The notes beneath the pieces are model-generated. The model saw only the letters and a list, made by a program, of their open reading frames with translations. It was not told where the DNA came from and did no database searches. This document shows, in pieces, positions 51,783 through 61,286 of a stretch of DNA of 64,000 nt. The position numbers were made by a program, and so were the translations under genes. The DNA is taken from contig REDH01000016.1 of NCBI GenBank assembly GCA_007693585.1, positions 27,102-91,101 of the forward strand, read 5' to 3'. Within the stretch, counting starts at the first letter, position 1. Every line of letters begins with the position of its first letter. This stretch comes from Deltaproteobacteria bacterium. Its GTDB lineage: Bacteria; Myxococcota_A; Bradymonadia; REDH01.

Positions 51783-52925
51783 ATGGCACGATCGGAAGAG
51801 CTGGGCATTCGCCGTCTGGAGACCGTACACTTCTTCGTCAACGACCTGCAGCGTGGCCGCACGTTCTGGGTGGACAAGCTGGACTTCGCGTTCATCGGCG
51901 AGTCCTCGGCGGACTATGCCGAGCGAGTCGGCCAGCGCAGCGAGGCGTACCGTGCGGGCAACGCCACGTACCTGTACTCCGCACCGACCCGTCCGGACTC
52001 GGCGTCGGGTCGCTATCTGGCGCGTCATCCCGATGGGGTGGCGGAGCTGGTGTTCGAGGTGGAGGACATCGACCGGACGTTCTCGGTGCTCGAGTCCCGG
52101 GGGGGAACGCCGACGAGCGACGTGCAGCGCACCGAGGGAGAGGGTGGCAGTCTGGCGTGGTTCAGCATTGCGACGGCGTTCGGAGACGCGCTCTTCACGT
52201 TCGTGCAGCGCGACGGCTATCGTCCCCTGCTGCCGGGGATCCCACTGTTCGCGGAGCCGCGTGGCGGCAACAACCGGTTCGGGTTCGAGGACATCGACCA
52301 CGTCACGAGCAACTTCATGACGCTGGCGCCGTTCATCGGCTGGGCCAAGGACGTCCTCGGTCTCGAGGAGTACTGGGGCATCCAGTTCCACACGGACGAC
52401 ATCGCCGAGGGCAAGGACAGCGGTTCGGGCCTTCGGTCGACGGTGGTGTGGGATCCGAAGAGCGGCGTGAAGTTCGCGAACAACGAGCCCCTCCGTCCGT
52501 TCTTCGAGGACTCCCAGATCTACAAGTTCGTCGAGGACAACCATGGCCCGGGGGTGCAGCACACGGCGCTGACCATCCGGGACATCGTCGGCACGGTCTC
52601 CGCCATGCGCGAGGCGGGCATCGACTTCATGCCCACCCCGGGGACCTACTACGACATGCTCCCGGCCCGCCTCGAGGAGCAGGGCATCGAGATCGAGGAG
52701 AACATGGACGACCTGCGCGCCCGCGAGATCCTGGTCGATGGTGAGGGGCCCGGGAAGTACATGCTGCAGATCTTCTGTCGGGACTTCGCGACCCTCTACG
52801 ACAACCCCAACGGTGGCCCGTTCTTCCTGGAGATCATCCAGCGGAAGGGGGATCGCGGCTTCGGCGGCGGCAACTTCCGCGCGCTCTTCGAGTCCATCGA
52901 GCGGGCGCAGAAGGGGAACGGATAA
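51783..52925 (+). CDS. hppD: 4-hydroxyphenylpyruvate dioxygenase
   Basis: A 380-residue Fe(II) dioxygenase that converts 4-hydroxyphenylpyruvate to homogentisate. Two VOC modules are seen: RLETVHFFVNDLQRGRTFWV at the N-terminus and the catalytic C-terminal one with HTALTIRDI (His ligand near 258) and GPFFLEIIQRKGDRGFGGGN (Glu ligand near 347), the latter being the family's signature before GNFRALFESIER. The first Fe ligand is expected in the DHVTSNF segment near 178. The TAA stop overlaps the hmgA start (TAATG). Length is typical. A 4-hydroxymandelate synthase is less likely given the hmgA partner. Confidence 0.93.
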   Translation: MARSEELGIRRLETVHFFVNDLQRGRTFWVDKLDFAFIGESSADYAERVGQRSEAYRAGNATYLYSAPTRPDSASGRYLARHPDGVAELVFEVEDIDRTFSVLESRGGTPTSDVQRTEGEGGSLAWFSIATAFGDALFTFVQRDGYRPLLPGIPLFAEPRGGNNRFGFEDIDHVTSNFMTLAPFIGWAKDVLGLEEYWGIQFHTDDIAEGKDSGSGLRSTVVWDPKSGVKFANNEPLRPFFEDSQIYKFVEDNHGPGVQHTALTIRDIVGTVSAMREAGIDFMPTPGTYYDMLPARLEEQGIEIEENMDDLRAREILVDGEGPGKYMLQIFCRDFATLYDNPNGGPFFLEIIQRKGDRGFGGGNFRALFESIERAQKGNG

Positions 52926-54100
52926 TGCTCGACCGCATGGCCGCGGGGCGCATCCCCGCCAAGCACCACATCGTGGCCCGGGACGAGGACGGCGCGCTTC
53001 TTCACGAGGAGGCGCACACCCGCAACGGGTTCGATGGTCCGTACACGCTGATGTACCACCGGCACGAGCCACACCGCCACACGGCCTGGAGGCTCAGCGA
53101 GCGGTACGGATGGTCCCGGGCCGAGCGGGCCCCCGACGAGACCGAGCGTCCCCTGCTGCGGAGGCACTTCAAGAGCTTCGAGCTCCCGCAGACCGACCGC
53201 GCGCCGATCGAGGCGCGCACCCCCATCGTCTTCAACAACGACATCGTGGTCACCATCCTGCGACCCGGTGCCAGCGATCCCGTCTATTTCGCCAACGGGG
53301 ACGGAGACGATCTGTACTTCGTTCAGAAGGGCGGCGGGACATTGCGGAGCGTGCTCGGGGACCTCGAGTTCACCGAGAAGGACTACATCTACGTGCCGCG
53401 AGCGCTGAAGCACCGGTTCGTCCTGCCGGAGGACACGGAGCAGTACTGGTTGCACTTCGAGATTCGGAACGAGCTCTTCGTTCCGAAGCAGTGGCGAACC
53501 CCCGTGGGGCAGCTTCGGATGGACGCTCCGTACTGTCACCGCGACTTCACCCGGCCCACCTTCCGCGGTTATCTCGACGAAGGGCTGCGCACCGTCGTCA
53601 TGAAGCGCGAGGATCGATTCACCGAGTTCGACTTCGCCCACACCCCACTCGACGTGGTCGGCTGGGACGGGGCGGCGTACCCGTTCCTGTTCCCCATCCT
53701 GAACTTCCAGCCCCGCGCAGGCCTGGTCCATCTTCCCCCGGACTGGCACGGCACCTTCGCGTTCAAGGGCGGCATCGTCTGTTCCTTCGTGCCGCGGGTC
53801 GTCGACTTCCACGAGGAAGCGATCCCCTGCCCCTACCCGCACGAAGCGGTGCACTGCGACGAGATCCTCTTCTACTCCGAGGGCAACTTCGTCTCCCGGC
53901 GCGGGATCTCCAGCGGCTCCGTGTCCTTTCACCCCGCAGGGGTCATGCACGGCCCCCACCCCGGGGCCTACGAGGCCTCGATCGGCCATCGGCGCACCGA
54001 CGAGCTGGCGGTCATGATGGACACCTTCGCTCCCCTCCATGTCACTCGACAGGCACGCGAGCTGGAGGACGAGGACTATCACGCGTCCTGGTGCCCCTGA
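52925..54100 (+). CDS. hmgA: Homogentisate 1,2-dioxygenase
   Basis: A 391-residue cupin-fold Fe(II) dioxygenase that opens homogentisate to maleylacetoacetate. The Fe-ligand region is seen as [16 protein letters not shown] (His and Glu near 305-311) and [15 protein letters not shown] (His near 340); [19 protein letters not shown] is the N-terminal cupin block. Slightly shorter than the 430-440 residues of many homologues, as in other myxobacterial-type enzymes. Start overlaps the hppD stop. Fumarylacetoacetase and maleylacetoacetate isomerase genes are not in the window. Confidence 0.9.
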   Translation: MLDRMAAGRIPAKHHIVARDEDGALLHEEAHTRNGFDGPYTLMYHRHEPHRHTAWRLSERYGWSRAERAPDETERPLLRRHFKSFELPQTDRAPIEARTPIVFNNDIVVTILRPGASDPVYFANGDGDDLYFVQKGGGTLRSVLGDLEFTEKDYIYVPRALKHRFVLPEDTEQYWLHFEIRNELFVPKQWRTPVGQLRMDAPYCHRDFTRPTFRGYLDEGLRTVVMKREDRFTEFDFAHTPLDVVGWDGAAYPFLFPILNFQPRAGLVHLPPDWHGTFAFKGGIVCSFVPRVVDFHEEAIPCPYPHEAVHCDEILFYSEGNFVSRRGISSGSVSFHPAGVMHGPHPGAYEASIGHRRTDELAVMMDTFAPLHVTRQARELEDEDYHASWCP

Positions 54101-54182
54101 TCCCGCGATCCGGCAACGGCCCCTCGCCTCGACACCACGCGCTTCACCCGATCCGGGACGGCGCCTTCCGCATGGAGTCTCC

Positions 54183-54926
54183 ATGGCCAGTACCCTCATC
54201 CTCCTGCGTCACGGCCAGAGCACGTGGAACCTGGAGAACCGCTTCACCGGCTGGCATGACGTCCCGCTCACCGAGCAGGGCACCAGCGAGGCCGCCGAGG
54301 CCGGCCGCCTCATGGCCGCGGACGGCATCCTGCCCACCACGAGCCACACCTCGCTCCTCCAGCGGGCCATCCTCACCCATCACCTCGCCCTGCACGCCAT
54401 GGAGCGCCTGTGGATCCCGGTCCGCCGACACTGGAGGCTCAACGAGCGGCACTACGGCGCCCTGCAGGGGCTCAACAAGAAGGAGACCACCGCTCGCCAC
54501 GGTGAGCAGCAGGTCTTCCAGTGGCGACGATCCTATGATGTGCCGCCCCCGGCGTGCGAGCCGGACAACCCGTTCCATCCCCGCCAGGACGAGCGCTATC
54601 GCACCCTTCCCGACGACGTGCTGCCCGCCAGCGAGTGCCTTCGGGATGTGGTCGTCCGAACCCTGCCTTACTGGCACGACGCCATCGTCCCCGAACTGAT
54701 GCGGGGCGAGACCGTCCTCGTCGTCGCGCACGGCAACAGCCTCCGCGCTCTCGTGAAGCACCTCGACGGCATCTCCGACGAGGACATCGCCGCGCTCAAC
54801 ATCCCCACCGGCGTTCCCCTGCTGTACCGCTTCGATGACCGCTTCGACGTCACCGAGCGGCGCTACCTCGGCGACGCGGATGCCGCCGCGCGCAAGGCCG
54901 CCGAGGTCGCTGCGCAGGCCCGATGA
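54183..54926 (+). CDS. gpmA: 2,3-bisphosphoglycerate-dependent phosphoglycerate mutase
   Basis: A 247-residue glycolytic histidine phosphatase-superfamily enzyme. [20 protein letters not shown] carries the phospho-accepting His (residue about 9), [14 protein letters not shown] the substrate Glu/Tyr block, and [19 protein letters not shown] the second catalytic His. Length matches E. coli GpmA. Start at ATG 54183 by homology. It follows hmgA by 82 bp, with no metabolic relation to it. Its last codons and stop are the first copy of a 13-bp tandem repeat. Confidence 0.93.
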   Translation: MASTLILLRHGQSTWNLENRFTGWHDVPLTEQGTSEAAEAGRLMAADGILPTTSHTSLLQRAILTHHLALHAMERLWIPVRRHWRLNERHYGALQGLNKKETTARHGEQQVFQWRRSYDVPPPACEPDNPFHPRQDERYRTLPDDVLPASECLRDVVVRTLPYWHDAIVPELMRGETVLVVAHGNSLRALVKHLDGISDEDIAALNIPTGVPLLYRFDDRFDVTERRYLGDADAAARKAAEVAAQAR

Positions 54927-54968
54927 CAAGGCCCGATGACAAGGCCCGGTGACAAGGCCCGGTGACGA
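54917..54968 (+). repeat. 13-bp tandem repeat across the gpmA stop codon
   Basis: Four consecutive copies of GGCCC(G)(A/G)TGACAA-type units: GGCCCGATGACAA at 54917 and 54930, GGCCCGGTGACAA at 54943, GGCCCGGTGACGA at 54956. The first copy holds the gpmA TGA. Looser TGAC-containing copies continue to about 54995. Confidence 0.9.
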
Positions 54969-55051
54969 GATTCGCTGACAAGAGGCGCTGACGAGGTTCT
55001 CCAGGACGGGCAGCCGGACCTGCCCGCATCCCGCGCCGGACGCAGCACGTC

Positions 55052-57610
55052 TCATCCACCCCCCATCCGCTTCCTTGTCCGGGACGTGGGCGGCGCGTTC
55101 CAGGGGTCCTCGGGCCAGAAGTGCTTTGCGTACCGTGCCCTGAGCTCGCGTCGCACCTCCGGGTAGGTGTTCGTCCAGAAGCTCTCGAGGTCTTCGGTAA
55201 CCTGCTGGGGCCGGCCGTTGGGCGCGAGCAGGTGCAACAGCACGCCGACGCGTCCGCCGATCACCCGGGGCGTGTCGCGCCACCCGAAGAACTCCTGGAT
55301 GCGGGCGGCGAGCACCGGTGGGCCATCCTCTCGCCACTGCAGCGGCACGCGCCGGCCGCTCGGCACGGCGAGGTGCGTCGGCGCCTCCCGCTGCAGGGCT
55401 TCCCGTTGCCGGTGGTCGAGCCAGGCGCCCTCGAGCTCGCCGGCGGGGATGCGGCGCAACTCCGCAAGGCTCCGGCGGCCCCAGCACAGCTTCTCGGCCT
55501 GCTCGGCCACGGCGTCCTCGTCCATGGCCGGCATGTTCAGCTCGGGCATCAGTCGCCCGACCCACGCGATGCGCGCCCGCAGGGCCGCCACCTCCGGTCG
55601 CTCGAGGGCCAGCGCTTCCGCGGGGCGTGCGCGAACCGCCTCGGCGAGGACCTCCGCCGTCCGCAGCGGATCCTCGAGCGGCACCACCCGCTCCTCCAGC
55701 ACCAGGTCGTGCCAGCACGTCCGTTCGAACGCCATGACCTGCTCCCGCTCCGGGTCGAACTCGACCTCGGTCCCGGTACGCATCGCTTCCGCGGGCAGCC
55801 ACTCGCGCTCCACCGCGCTCGCGACGTGGACGAGGGTGTCGCTGTGGCGCCCGCGCTGTCCCGCACCCAGCTCGATGCTCAGCCACAGGCGCTCGTCCGG
55901 GGCCAGGGCGCTCCGCGCCGACAGCCGAACGCCCCGGCGCCCCACCATGACCCCGCGTCGCGACTCTTCCTCCCGCGCCAGGGTCACCCGATCGGGCCAC
56001 GCGGCCAGGAGCGCGCGCCGAAGCCTGTCCCGGGGTGCGTCGTCCGTGCCCGCAGCGAGCGCCGGTGGAAGAGGGACCCGATCCAGCGCGCGCTCGAGCT
56101 GGCGCGCCACCCGTCGAATTCGCCCCCGCGCGCCGCGGAGCAGGGAGCGGCCGGCGTGGCGCTCACTCCCGGACTCGAGGGCCTCGAGCCGGTCCAGGAC
56201 ATCCGAGCCGGACGGCCGGTTCGGCTCATTCTCGCCCCGCGCGAACACGTCCCGCTCCTCGACGATCGCCGCGGCCGTGGCCGCCATGCCCGGGATGCCC
56301 AGCGCCTTTCCCTCCACCAGCAGCCGCGCGAGCCTGGGCCCCGTGGGCAGCCGGGCCATGGCCTGACCGAGCGCGGACACGCCGCCCTCGTTGAGCGCAC
56401 CGAGGAGGCGCAGCCGCTCCAGGGCGTCGTCGATGGCAGCCGCTCCGGGGGACTCGAAGAACGGGAAGGCGTGGACGTCCCGCTCTCCCCAGCACAGAAG
56501 CTGGAGCACCGGTCCGGCGAGGTCCATCCGTCCGATCTCCGGCGGCTCGTACGCCTCCATCGACGCGGTCTCGCCCTCGCTCCACAGCCGCACGCACCGA
56601 CCGGGCGCCGTTCGTCCGGCGCGCCCGGCCCGCTGGGTCGCCGACGCGCGCGAGATCCGCCGGAGCACCAGCCGGTCGAACCCCACGGACTGGTCGAACT
56701 CGCTCCGTCGCTGCAGCCCGCTGTCGACGACGGTTCGCACACCGTCGATGGTCACGGAGGTCTCCGCGACATTGGTCGACACCACCACCCGTCGCCGCCT
56801 CCCCGGCCGTATGGCGCGGTCCTGATCCTCGGGCGAGAGGTCACCGTACAGCGGCAGCACATCGAGCCCTGTCTCCTGCGCGAGCGGCCCCAGCGCATCC
56901 ATCGTCCGGCGGATCTCGCCCACCCCGGGCAGAAACACCAGCACGTCCCCCTCCTCCGACCGGATGACCTCGCGGACCGCCCGGACAACATGCCCCTCCA
57001 GCGACAATCCCTCGCGTCCGGGCAGATGGACCACATCCACCGGGAACGTCCGCCCCTCGCTCCGCACCCGCGGACAGTCCCCGAGGAATCTCGCGACCGG
57101 CTCTGCGTCCAGGGTCGCGGACATCACCACCAGCCGAAGGTCCGGCCGCACCTCCTCCTGCACGCGACGGCAGAGCGCAAGCGCCAGGTCCGCATGAAGG
57201 CTGCGCTCGTGAAACTCGTCGACCACGACCGCCGTCACCCCTTCGAGGAACGGGTCGTCCTGGAGCATCCGGAGCAGCAGCCCCTCCGTGATGACCAGAA
57301 TGCGCGTGTTCGGTCCCGCGACGCGGTCGAAGCGCACATGGTACCCCACCGTGTTCCCAACCGCCTCACCGCGCTCCTCGGCCATCCGCCGAGCCGCCGC
57401 GCGCGCCGCCACCCGGCGCGGCTCGAGCACGAGAATTCGCCCGTCGCCCGCCACGCCCGACTCGAGCAGGGCCGGAGGCACCCGGGTCGTCTTTCCCGCC
57501 CCGGGAGGCGCCTCGATCACCAGGGAGCCGCTCCTCTCGAGCGCCGCCATCGCCTCCGGAAGCAAGGCGTCGATCGGCAGCGACCGTCGCTCTCCATCGG
57601 CGCCGCTCAA
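55052..57610 (-). CDS. hrpB: ATP-dependent RNA helicase HrpB
   Basis: An 852-residue DEAH/RHA helicase. Motif I APPGAGKTTRVP near residue 36, DEFHER (DExH) near 130, SATLDAEPVARFLG (motif III), VVVSTNVAETSVTIDGV (V) and ATQRAGRAGRTAPG (VI) are all present, followed by the HA2/OB region and the HrpB-specific C-terminus ending RYAKHFWPEDPWNAPPT. Function in E. coli is unknown; an RNA-remodelling role is presumed. The start is TTG 57610, which gives an N-terminus (LPIDALLPEAMAALE) that matches HrpB; no ATG lies in the right place. It begins inside the edge of a repeat array. Confidence 0.92.
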   Translation of the reverse strand: MSGADGERRSLPIDALLPEAMAALERSGSLVIEAPPGAGKTTRVPPALLESGVAGDGRILVLEPRRVAARAAARRMAEERGEAVGNTVGYHVRFDRVAGPNTRILVITEGLLLRMLQDDPFLEGVTAVVVDEFHERSLHADLALALCRRVQEEVRPDLRLVVMSATLDAEPVARFLGDCPRVRSEGRTFPVDVVHLPGREGLSLEGHVVRAVREVIRSEEGDVLVFLPGVGEIRRTMDALGPLAQETGLDVLPLYGDLSPEDQDRAIRPGRRRRVVVSTNVAETSVTIDGVRTVVDSGLQRRSEFDQSVGFDRLVLRRISRASATQRAGRAGRTAPGRCVRLWSEGETASMEAYEPPEIGRMDLAGPVLQLLCWGERDVHAFPFFESPGAAAIDDALERLRLLGALNEGGVSALGQAMARLPTGPRLARLLVEGKALGIPGMAATAAAIVEERDVFARGENEPNRPSGSDVLDRLEALESGSERHAGRSLLRGARGRIRRVARQLERALDRVPLPPALAAGTDDAPRDRLRRALLAAWPDRVTLAREEESRRGVMVGRRGVRLSARSALAPDERLWLSIELGAGQRGRHSDTLVHVASAVEREWLPAEAMRTGTEVEFDPEREQVMAFERTCWHDLVLEERVVPLEDPLRTAEVLAEAVRARPAEALALERPEVAALRARIAWVGRLMPELNMPAMDEDAVAEQAEKLCWGRRSLAELRRIPAGELEGAWLDHRQREALQREAPTHLAVPSGRRVPLQWREDGPPVLAARIQEFFGWRDTPRVIGGRVGVLLHLLAPNGRPQQVTEDLESFWTNTYPEVRRELRARYAKHFWPEDPWNAPPTSRTRKRMGGG

Positions 57611-57816
57611 TGCGAACCCGAGAGCGAGGCGGACGGAACCTCGGCCGGGCTCCCGAGGGCGACCGTGCCGTTCGGTTTGCGGGGGGGGCTGACTTCCATA
57701 AGTGGTTCCATATGAGAGCCCGAGAGCGATGCGAATGGGACCTCGGTCAGGTTCCCGAGGAAGACCGTGCTGTCTGTGTCATGGATCATCGATACTTCCA
57801 TAAGTGTTTCCATAAT
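57610..57816 (+). repeat. Two tandem copies of a 102-bp element with conserved hairpin
   Basis: Copies at 57610-57711 and 57712-57814 have a period of 102-103 bp and are about 70% identical. Each contains an inverted repeat CCTCGG-N8-CCGAGG (57639-57658 and 57741-57760) whose stem is unchanged while the loop differs. Each ends with an ACTTCCATAAGTG segment. A third copy starts at 57815 but is lost at once. Confidence 0.8.
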
Positions 57817-58009
57817 GAAACGGTTCCCGTCCTGTTGCTGGGGAGATCGGGGGTTCGGGTGGAGGTCCTGGAGGAACCCGGGAGGGGGGGCCGGGCGACG
57901 GGGCGACGGGGCGACGGCATGTCGCGGCCCCCGTGCAGGGATGGAGATGCGAAGGGAGCGACGACGGGTCAAGCGACCTGCCGTGCCCCCCAACTTCCCC
58001 TGACCCACC
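57817..58009. other. Non-coding remainder upstream of hrpB
   Basis: The rest of the 400-bp gap is G-rich low-complexity sequence. Small open frames here on both strands read through the 102-bp repeats with mostly amino-acid-changing differences between copies, so I do not call them genes. No convincing promoter for hrpB was seen. Confidence 0.4.
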
Positions 58010-58756
58010 CTAGTCCGGGAAGAGCGCGCCGAGGGCGTGGTGGATGCTCCAGCCGATGAAGACCGCGGTGAGGACGAGCAGTCCGGCGAGGGCGAGGGCG
58101 AGGGCCACGACGGTGATGAGCAGCCAGCGCTCGCGTCGGTGAACGGGAATGCCCTTCGCCTCGCGCTCGAGTTGCCAGCGGCAGTAGTGCCCAACGGCCA
58201 GCACGAGCATGGCGGTGGTCACGGGAAGGGCGACGGCGTTCCACAGGGGCACGGGCGCCTGCGCGAAGCCCCAGAGGGACACGATGAACATGCTGCGCGG
58301 GACCCAGCGCAGCAGCAGCTTGCGCAGGGGGCTCCGGGTGGCACGCAGGGCGACGCCCACCACGCCGATGCGCAGCAGGAGTCCCACGAACGCGGGCAGC
58401 ACGACGACCACCGCGAGGCCGAGCAGGGCGCCGACGCCCACGACCGCCAGGGCGGACACCAGAAGCGCCGATCCGACGGCTGCGGCGAGCGCACGCCAGA
58501 GCACTCGGCGCGTGTTCCGTTGCACGTGGAGGATCGTGCTCCCGGCGCCATCGCTCCCGCTCGGTCGACCGCCCGTCGGTCCCGTCCGGTGGCTCGATCG
58601 GCTTCCCGCGTTCTCCCGCGCGCCGGAGCCGCTGGCGGGACCTTCGGGGTCACCGTTCCCGCCGCCTGCCTCGCCAGCGTTCGCGGCACCCCCAGTGGGG
58701 CCGGTCGGGCGCGGGACGGCGCTTCCCGCCGTCCCGGTTGCACTGGGGTCGCTCAT
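58010..58756 (-). CDS. Hypothetical multi-pass membrane protein
   Basis: A 248-residue protein with a disordered N-terminal third (Gly, Thr, Pro, Ser) followed by about five membrane segments: VLWRALAAAVGSALLVSALAV, VGALLGLAVVVVLPAFVGLL, MFIVSLWGFAQAPVPLW, LPVTTAMLVLAVGHYC and WLLITVVALALALAGLLVLT. It may be a paralogue or partner of the preceding DUF4126 protein. The ATG overlaps that gene's stop (ATGA). Family not recognised. Confidence 0.7.
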   Translation of the reverse strand: MSDPSATGTAGSAVPRPTGPTGGAANAGEAGGGNGDPEGPASGSGARENAGSRSSHRTGPTGGRPSGSDGAGSTILHVQRNTRRVLWRALAAAVGSALLVSALAVVGVGALLGLAVVVVLPAFVGLLLRIGVVGVALRATRSPLRKLLLRWVPRSMFIVSLWGFAQAPVPLWNAVALPVTTAMLVLAVGHYCRWQLEREAKGIPVHRRERWLLITVVALALALAGLLVLTAVFIGWSIHHALGALFPD

Positions 58757-59463
58757 GGTGCCGTCCCGTCGCGGTCGTTGTCTGGGTCGCGGTCGTGGTC
58801 TGGGTCGCGGTCGCGGTTGCGGTCGCGGTCGGAAGCGGGAGGGCGCTCCGGTTCGGTCTCGTCGACGCCGGAGAGGCCGCCGACGCGGATTGCGGCGTGG
58901 CGCAGACGGCGTCCCAGGAGGACCACCCCCCGGCCGGCGGCAAGCGCGCCGACGGCGACGACGAGGATCAGGGCGGGAAAGAGCAGGGCGGAAGCGGTGA
59001 GTCCCGCGACGGCGAGGACCTCGATGCGGGCGAGGGTACGGTCGGGGAACTCGACGCCACCTTCGGCGAGCGCGCGCGTCTCGGCACGTCCGCGGGAGTG
59101 GGCCTGTTCGGCGCCGACCGCGGCGCTCACACCGATGAGTCCGGAGGCGAGAAGGGCGGCGAGATCGGCGTCGAGGGCGCCGGTTCCGACGGCGGCCACG
59201 GCGAACCCGGCGATCCACCGGGGAACGCGGGCGGCGGTGTCGGCGAGGGGTCCCACGGTTTCCGAGCGCCCCGCAACCTCCTCTGCCACGGCGAGGAGGG
59301 CGAGGACCACGAGCACGGCGGGCGAGGCGAGCCATGTCCACGACTCCCCGAGGGCAAACCACGGCGTGTGGTGGAAGAGGCCGAGCAGCAGGGCGGGGAG
59401 CAGGGCGCGCTGTCCGGCGGCCCCGCCGAGCCCGGCCGCAGCGAGGATTGTCATGAGGTCCAT
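58753..59463 (-). CDS. DUF4126-type membrane protein
   Basis: A 236-residue inner-membrane protein. MDLMTILAAAGLGGAAGQRA at the N-terminus and the following WLASPAVLVVLALLAVAEEV resemble DUF4126 proteins, which have about four membrane helices and no known function. The C-terminus is a low-complexity tail of Asp-Arg-Asp-Pro repeats (DRDRNRDRDPDHDRDPDNDR), encoded by a GC-rich simple repeat at about 58760-58830. Start at ATG 59463. It is translationally coupled to the downstream membrane protein. Confidence 0.75.
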   Translation of the reverse strand: MDLMTILAAAGLGGAAGQRALLPALLLGLFHHTPWFALGESWTWLASPAVLVVLALLAVAEEVAGRSETVGPLADTAARVPRWIAGFAVAAVGTGALDADLAALLASGLIGVSAAVGAEQAHSRGRAETRALAEGGVEFPDRTLARIEVLAVAGLTASALLFPALILVVAVGALAAGRGVVLLGRRLRHAAIRVGGLSGVDETEPERPPASDRDRNRDRDPDHDRDPDNDRDGTAP

Positions 59464-59739
59464 CGGTCGCCTCCGCGTGGCATCGTTCCGGAGTGCAGCA
59501 CAGCAGCCCTGCAGGGGCAAGGGGGCCCGCGGCCGCCGGGCGGCCGAGCCGCCCCCGGGGTGTGGTCCCCCCTTGACGGCCGGTGGCGAGCAGCCCCACT
59601 GGAGCGCGCGGGCGAGCGCTGCGGGTGTCGTGGTGCTTGTGCGTGCGCCCCCTGTCCCCGCGCCTCCTCCCGGTGCGACGGCCCCGCGCAGCCCCTGCTC
59701 GGCAGGCGCGACGTGAATCCCCCTGACGCCGGAGTCCCC

Positions 59740-60639
59740 ATGACAATGCCCGCCGATGGGCCCGCCGACGGCCCCGACAACCTCGGGTCGGCCCTGATGT
59801 TGCGGTTGGCGACGGGGCGCGAGCGTCTGCGGGCGCTGGCCGCCGAGGCCGCCGAGCGTCCCGAGCGCTCGGTGCACGAGTTCCGCAAGGAACTCCGTCG
59901 CCTGCGGAGCGTCGTGCGCCTCCTGCGCGGCTCGGTGGAGGCGGAGCCCCTCGCGGCAGCGGAGGCCGAGCTGCGGGGGGCCTTCCGGGCCACCAACGCG
60001 CTGCGGGATGGCGACGTGCTCCGGGCGCTCCTGCGGTCGACGGGGATCGGCAAGTCGAATCGCCGGGTCCTCCGAAGGACATTCGCGGTCGTCGGTGCCG
60101 TTCCCGGCACATCCCATGCTGTGGACGGAGAGAACGCGGATTCCGCCGCCCCTGTGCTCGCGTGCGCTGCGGCGGACGCCGCGGCGACCCTCGCGGCGCT
60201 GGAAGCGCTCTGCGGACAGGGCGTGCCCCTGAACGGGATCGCGCTGGCGCTGGAACAGCGCGCCCAGAAGGCCCGACGCGCGTGGCGTCGCACCGGCCGG
60301 GACGGGCTCGACCCGGACATCCACGACTGGCGCAAGAGGGTGAAGGAGGTTCGCCATTCGCTCGAGTGGCTCGCGGAGGTTGGTCTGGTCCGGCCGCGTG
60401 CCTCCCGCGCCTGGGCGCGCCTCGCGAAGCGCCTCGGCGGGGTGACCGATCTCCTGATCCTCCTCGAGCGGGTGGATGCGTTGCCGGCGGAACACCGGCG
60501 TGCGCTGCGGCGATGCCGAAAGGACCTGCGCCGGCGGGTCGCACGCCGAACGAGACGGCTCGTGCGCGAGTACGGCGCGCTGATGGAGGCCGGCGCGCCC
60601 GCCCCGGTGTTGCCGGAAGCCGGCGCGCCGGCGGATTGA
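59740..60639 (+). CDS. CHAD-domain protein
   Basis: A 299-residue protein made of one CHAD (conserved histidine alpha-helical) domain. The two halves each carry the His/Arg signature: SVHEFRKELRRLRSVVRLLR near residue 46 and DIHDWRKRVKEVRHSLEWL near 195. CHAD proteins bind polyphosphate and associate with polyP granules; the usual partner domain CYTH is not fused here and no ppk gene is in the window. ATG 59740 is used; the longer open frame is a shadow of the divergent membrane-protein genes. The 276-bp divergent gap holds GC-rich inverted repeats but no clear promoter. Confidence 0.85.
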   Translation: MTMPADGPADGPDNLGSALMLRLATGRERLRALAAEAAERPERSVHEFRKELRRLRSVVRLLRGSVEAEPLAAAEAELRGAFRATNALRDGDVLRALLRSTGIGKSNRRVLRRTFAVVGAVPGTSHAVDGENADSAAPVLACAAADAAATLAALEALCGQGVPLNGIALALEQRAQKARRAWRRTGRDGLDPDIHDWRKRVKEVRHSLEWLAEVGLVRPRASRAWARLAKRLGGVTDLLILLERVDALPAEHRRALRRCRKDLRRRVARRTRRLVREYGALMEAGAPAPVLPEAGAPAD

Positions 60640-60686
60640 CGACGCCGCGGCTCCGGGCCGCGCGCGCCGGCCTGGAGGAGTGAGCC

Positions 60687-61286
60687 ATGGGTCGTCGAAG
60701 CAAGTCCCACCCGCGCTGCCCGCAATGCCGCCTGCACGTGGAGCGCTGCATGTGCGACGCGTTCCGGCCGATGGCGACGAACACGCGCCTGCTGCTGCTC
60801 CTGCACCAGCGGGAGTGGAAGAAGAACACGAACACCGGCCGAATCGCGCTGCACGCCCTGGAGAACGCGACCCATGTGCTGCGCGGACTGCCCGGGGAAC
60901 CACTGGACCTCGCGGAGCTCCGGGACCCGACCCGACGTGTGCTGCTGCTTTTCCCGAGGGAAGATGCGGTGGTGCTCACCCCGGAAGTGATGGCGTCGGA
61001 CCCGCGTCCGGTCACGCTCGTGGTCCCGGACGGGAACTGGAGTCAGGCGCGTCGGGTCGTGCGCCGCGAGGAGGCGCTCGTGCAGGCGGAGGCGATCGTG
61101 CCGCCGCCAGGGGCCGCCACCCGCTACCGGCTGCGGGATGAGACGACCGACGAGGGGATGGCGACCGCCGAGGCCGTGGCACGCGTGCTCGGCGTGCTCG
61201 AAGGGCCAGCCGTACAGGACGAGATCGAGCGGCTCTTCGACCTCTTCGTGACCCGCACCCTCGCCACGCGGGGCGTCGCGACATAG
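60687..61286 (+). CDS. DTW-domain protein (tRNA aminocarboxypropyltransferase type)
   Basis: A 199-residue DTW-domain protein. The zinc cluster CPQCRLHVERCMCD (residues 11-24) is complete. The name-giving D-x-T-W motif is present as VVPDGNWSQARR (Asn in place of Thr) near residue 114. Family members (TapT, TrcA-like enzymes) transfer the 3-amino-3-carboxypropyl group of SAM to uridine in tRNA. RHALEN and a leucine-rich helical middle are typical. GGAGGAGTG precedes ATG 60687. It is 47 bp after the CHAD gene and likely co-transcribed. Confidence 0.85.
   Translation: MGRRSKSHPRCPQCRLHVERCMCDAFRPMATNTRLLLLLHQREWKKNTNTGRIALHALENATHVLRGLPGEPLDLAELRDPTRRVLLLFPREDAVVLTPEVMASDPRPVTLVVPDGNWSQARRVVRREEALVQAEAIVPPPGAATRYRLRDETTDEGMATAEAVARVLGVLEGPAVQDEIERLFDLFVTRTLATRGVAT

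Noticed and set aside
57610..58059. Small genes reading through the 102-bp repeats on either strand
   Set aside because: Differences between copies change amino acids in all frames, and no ribosome-binding site or family match was seen.
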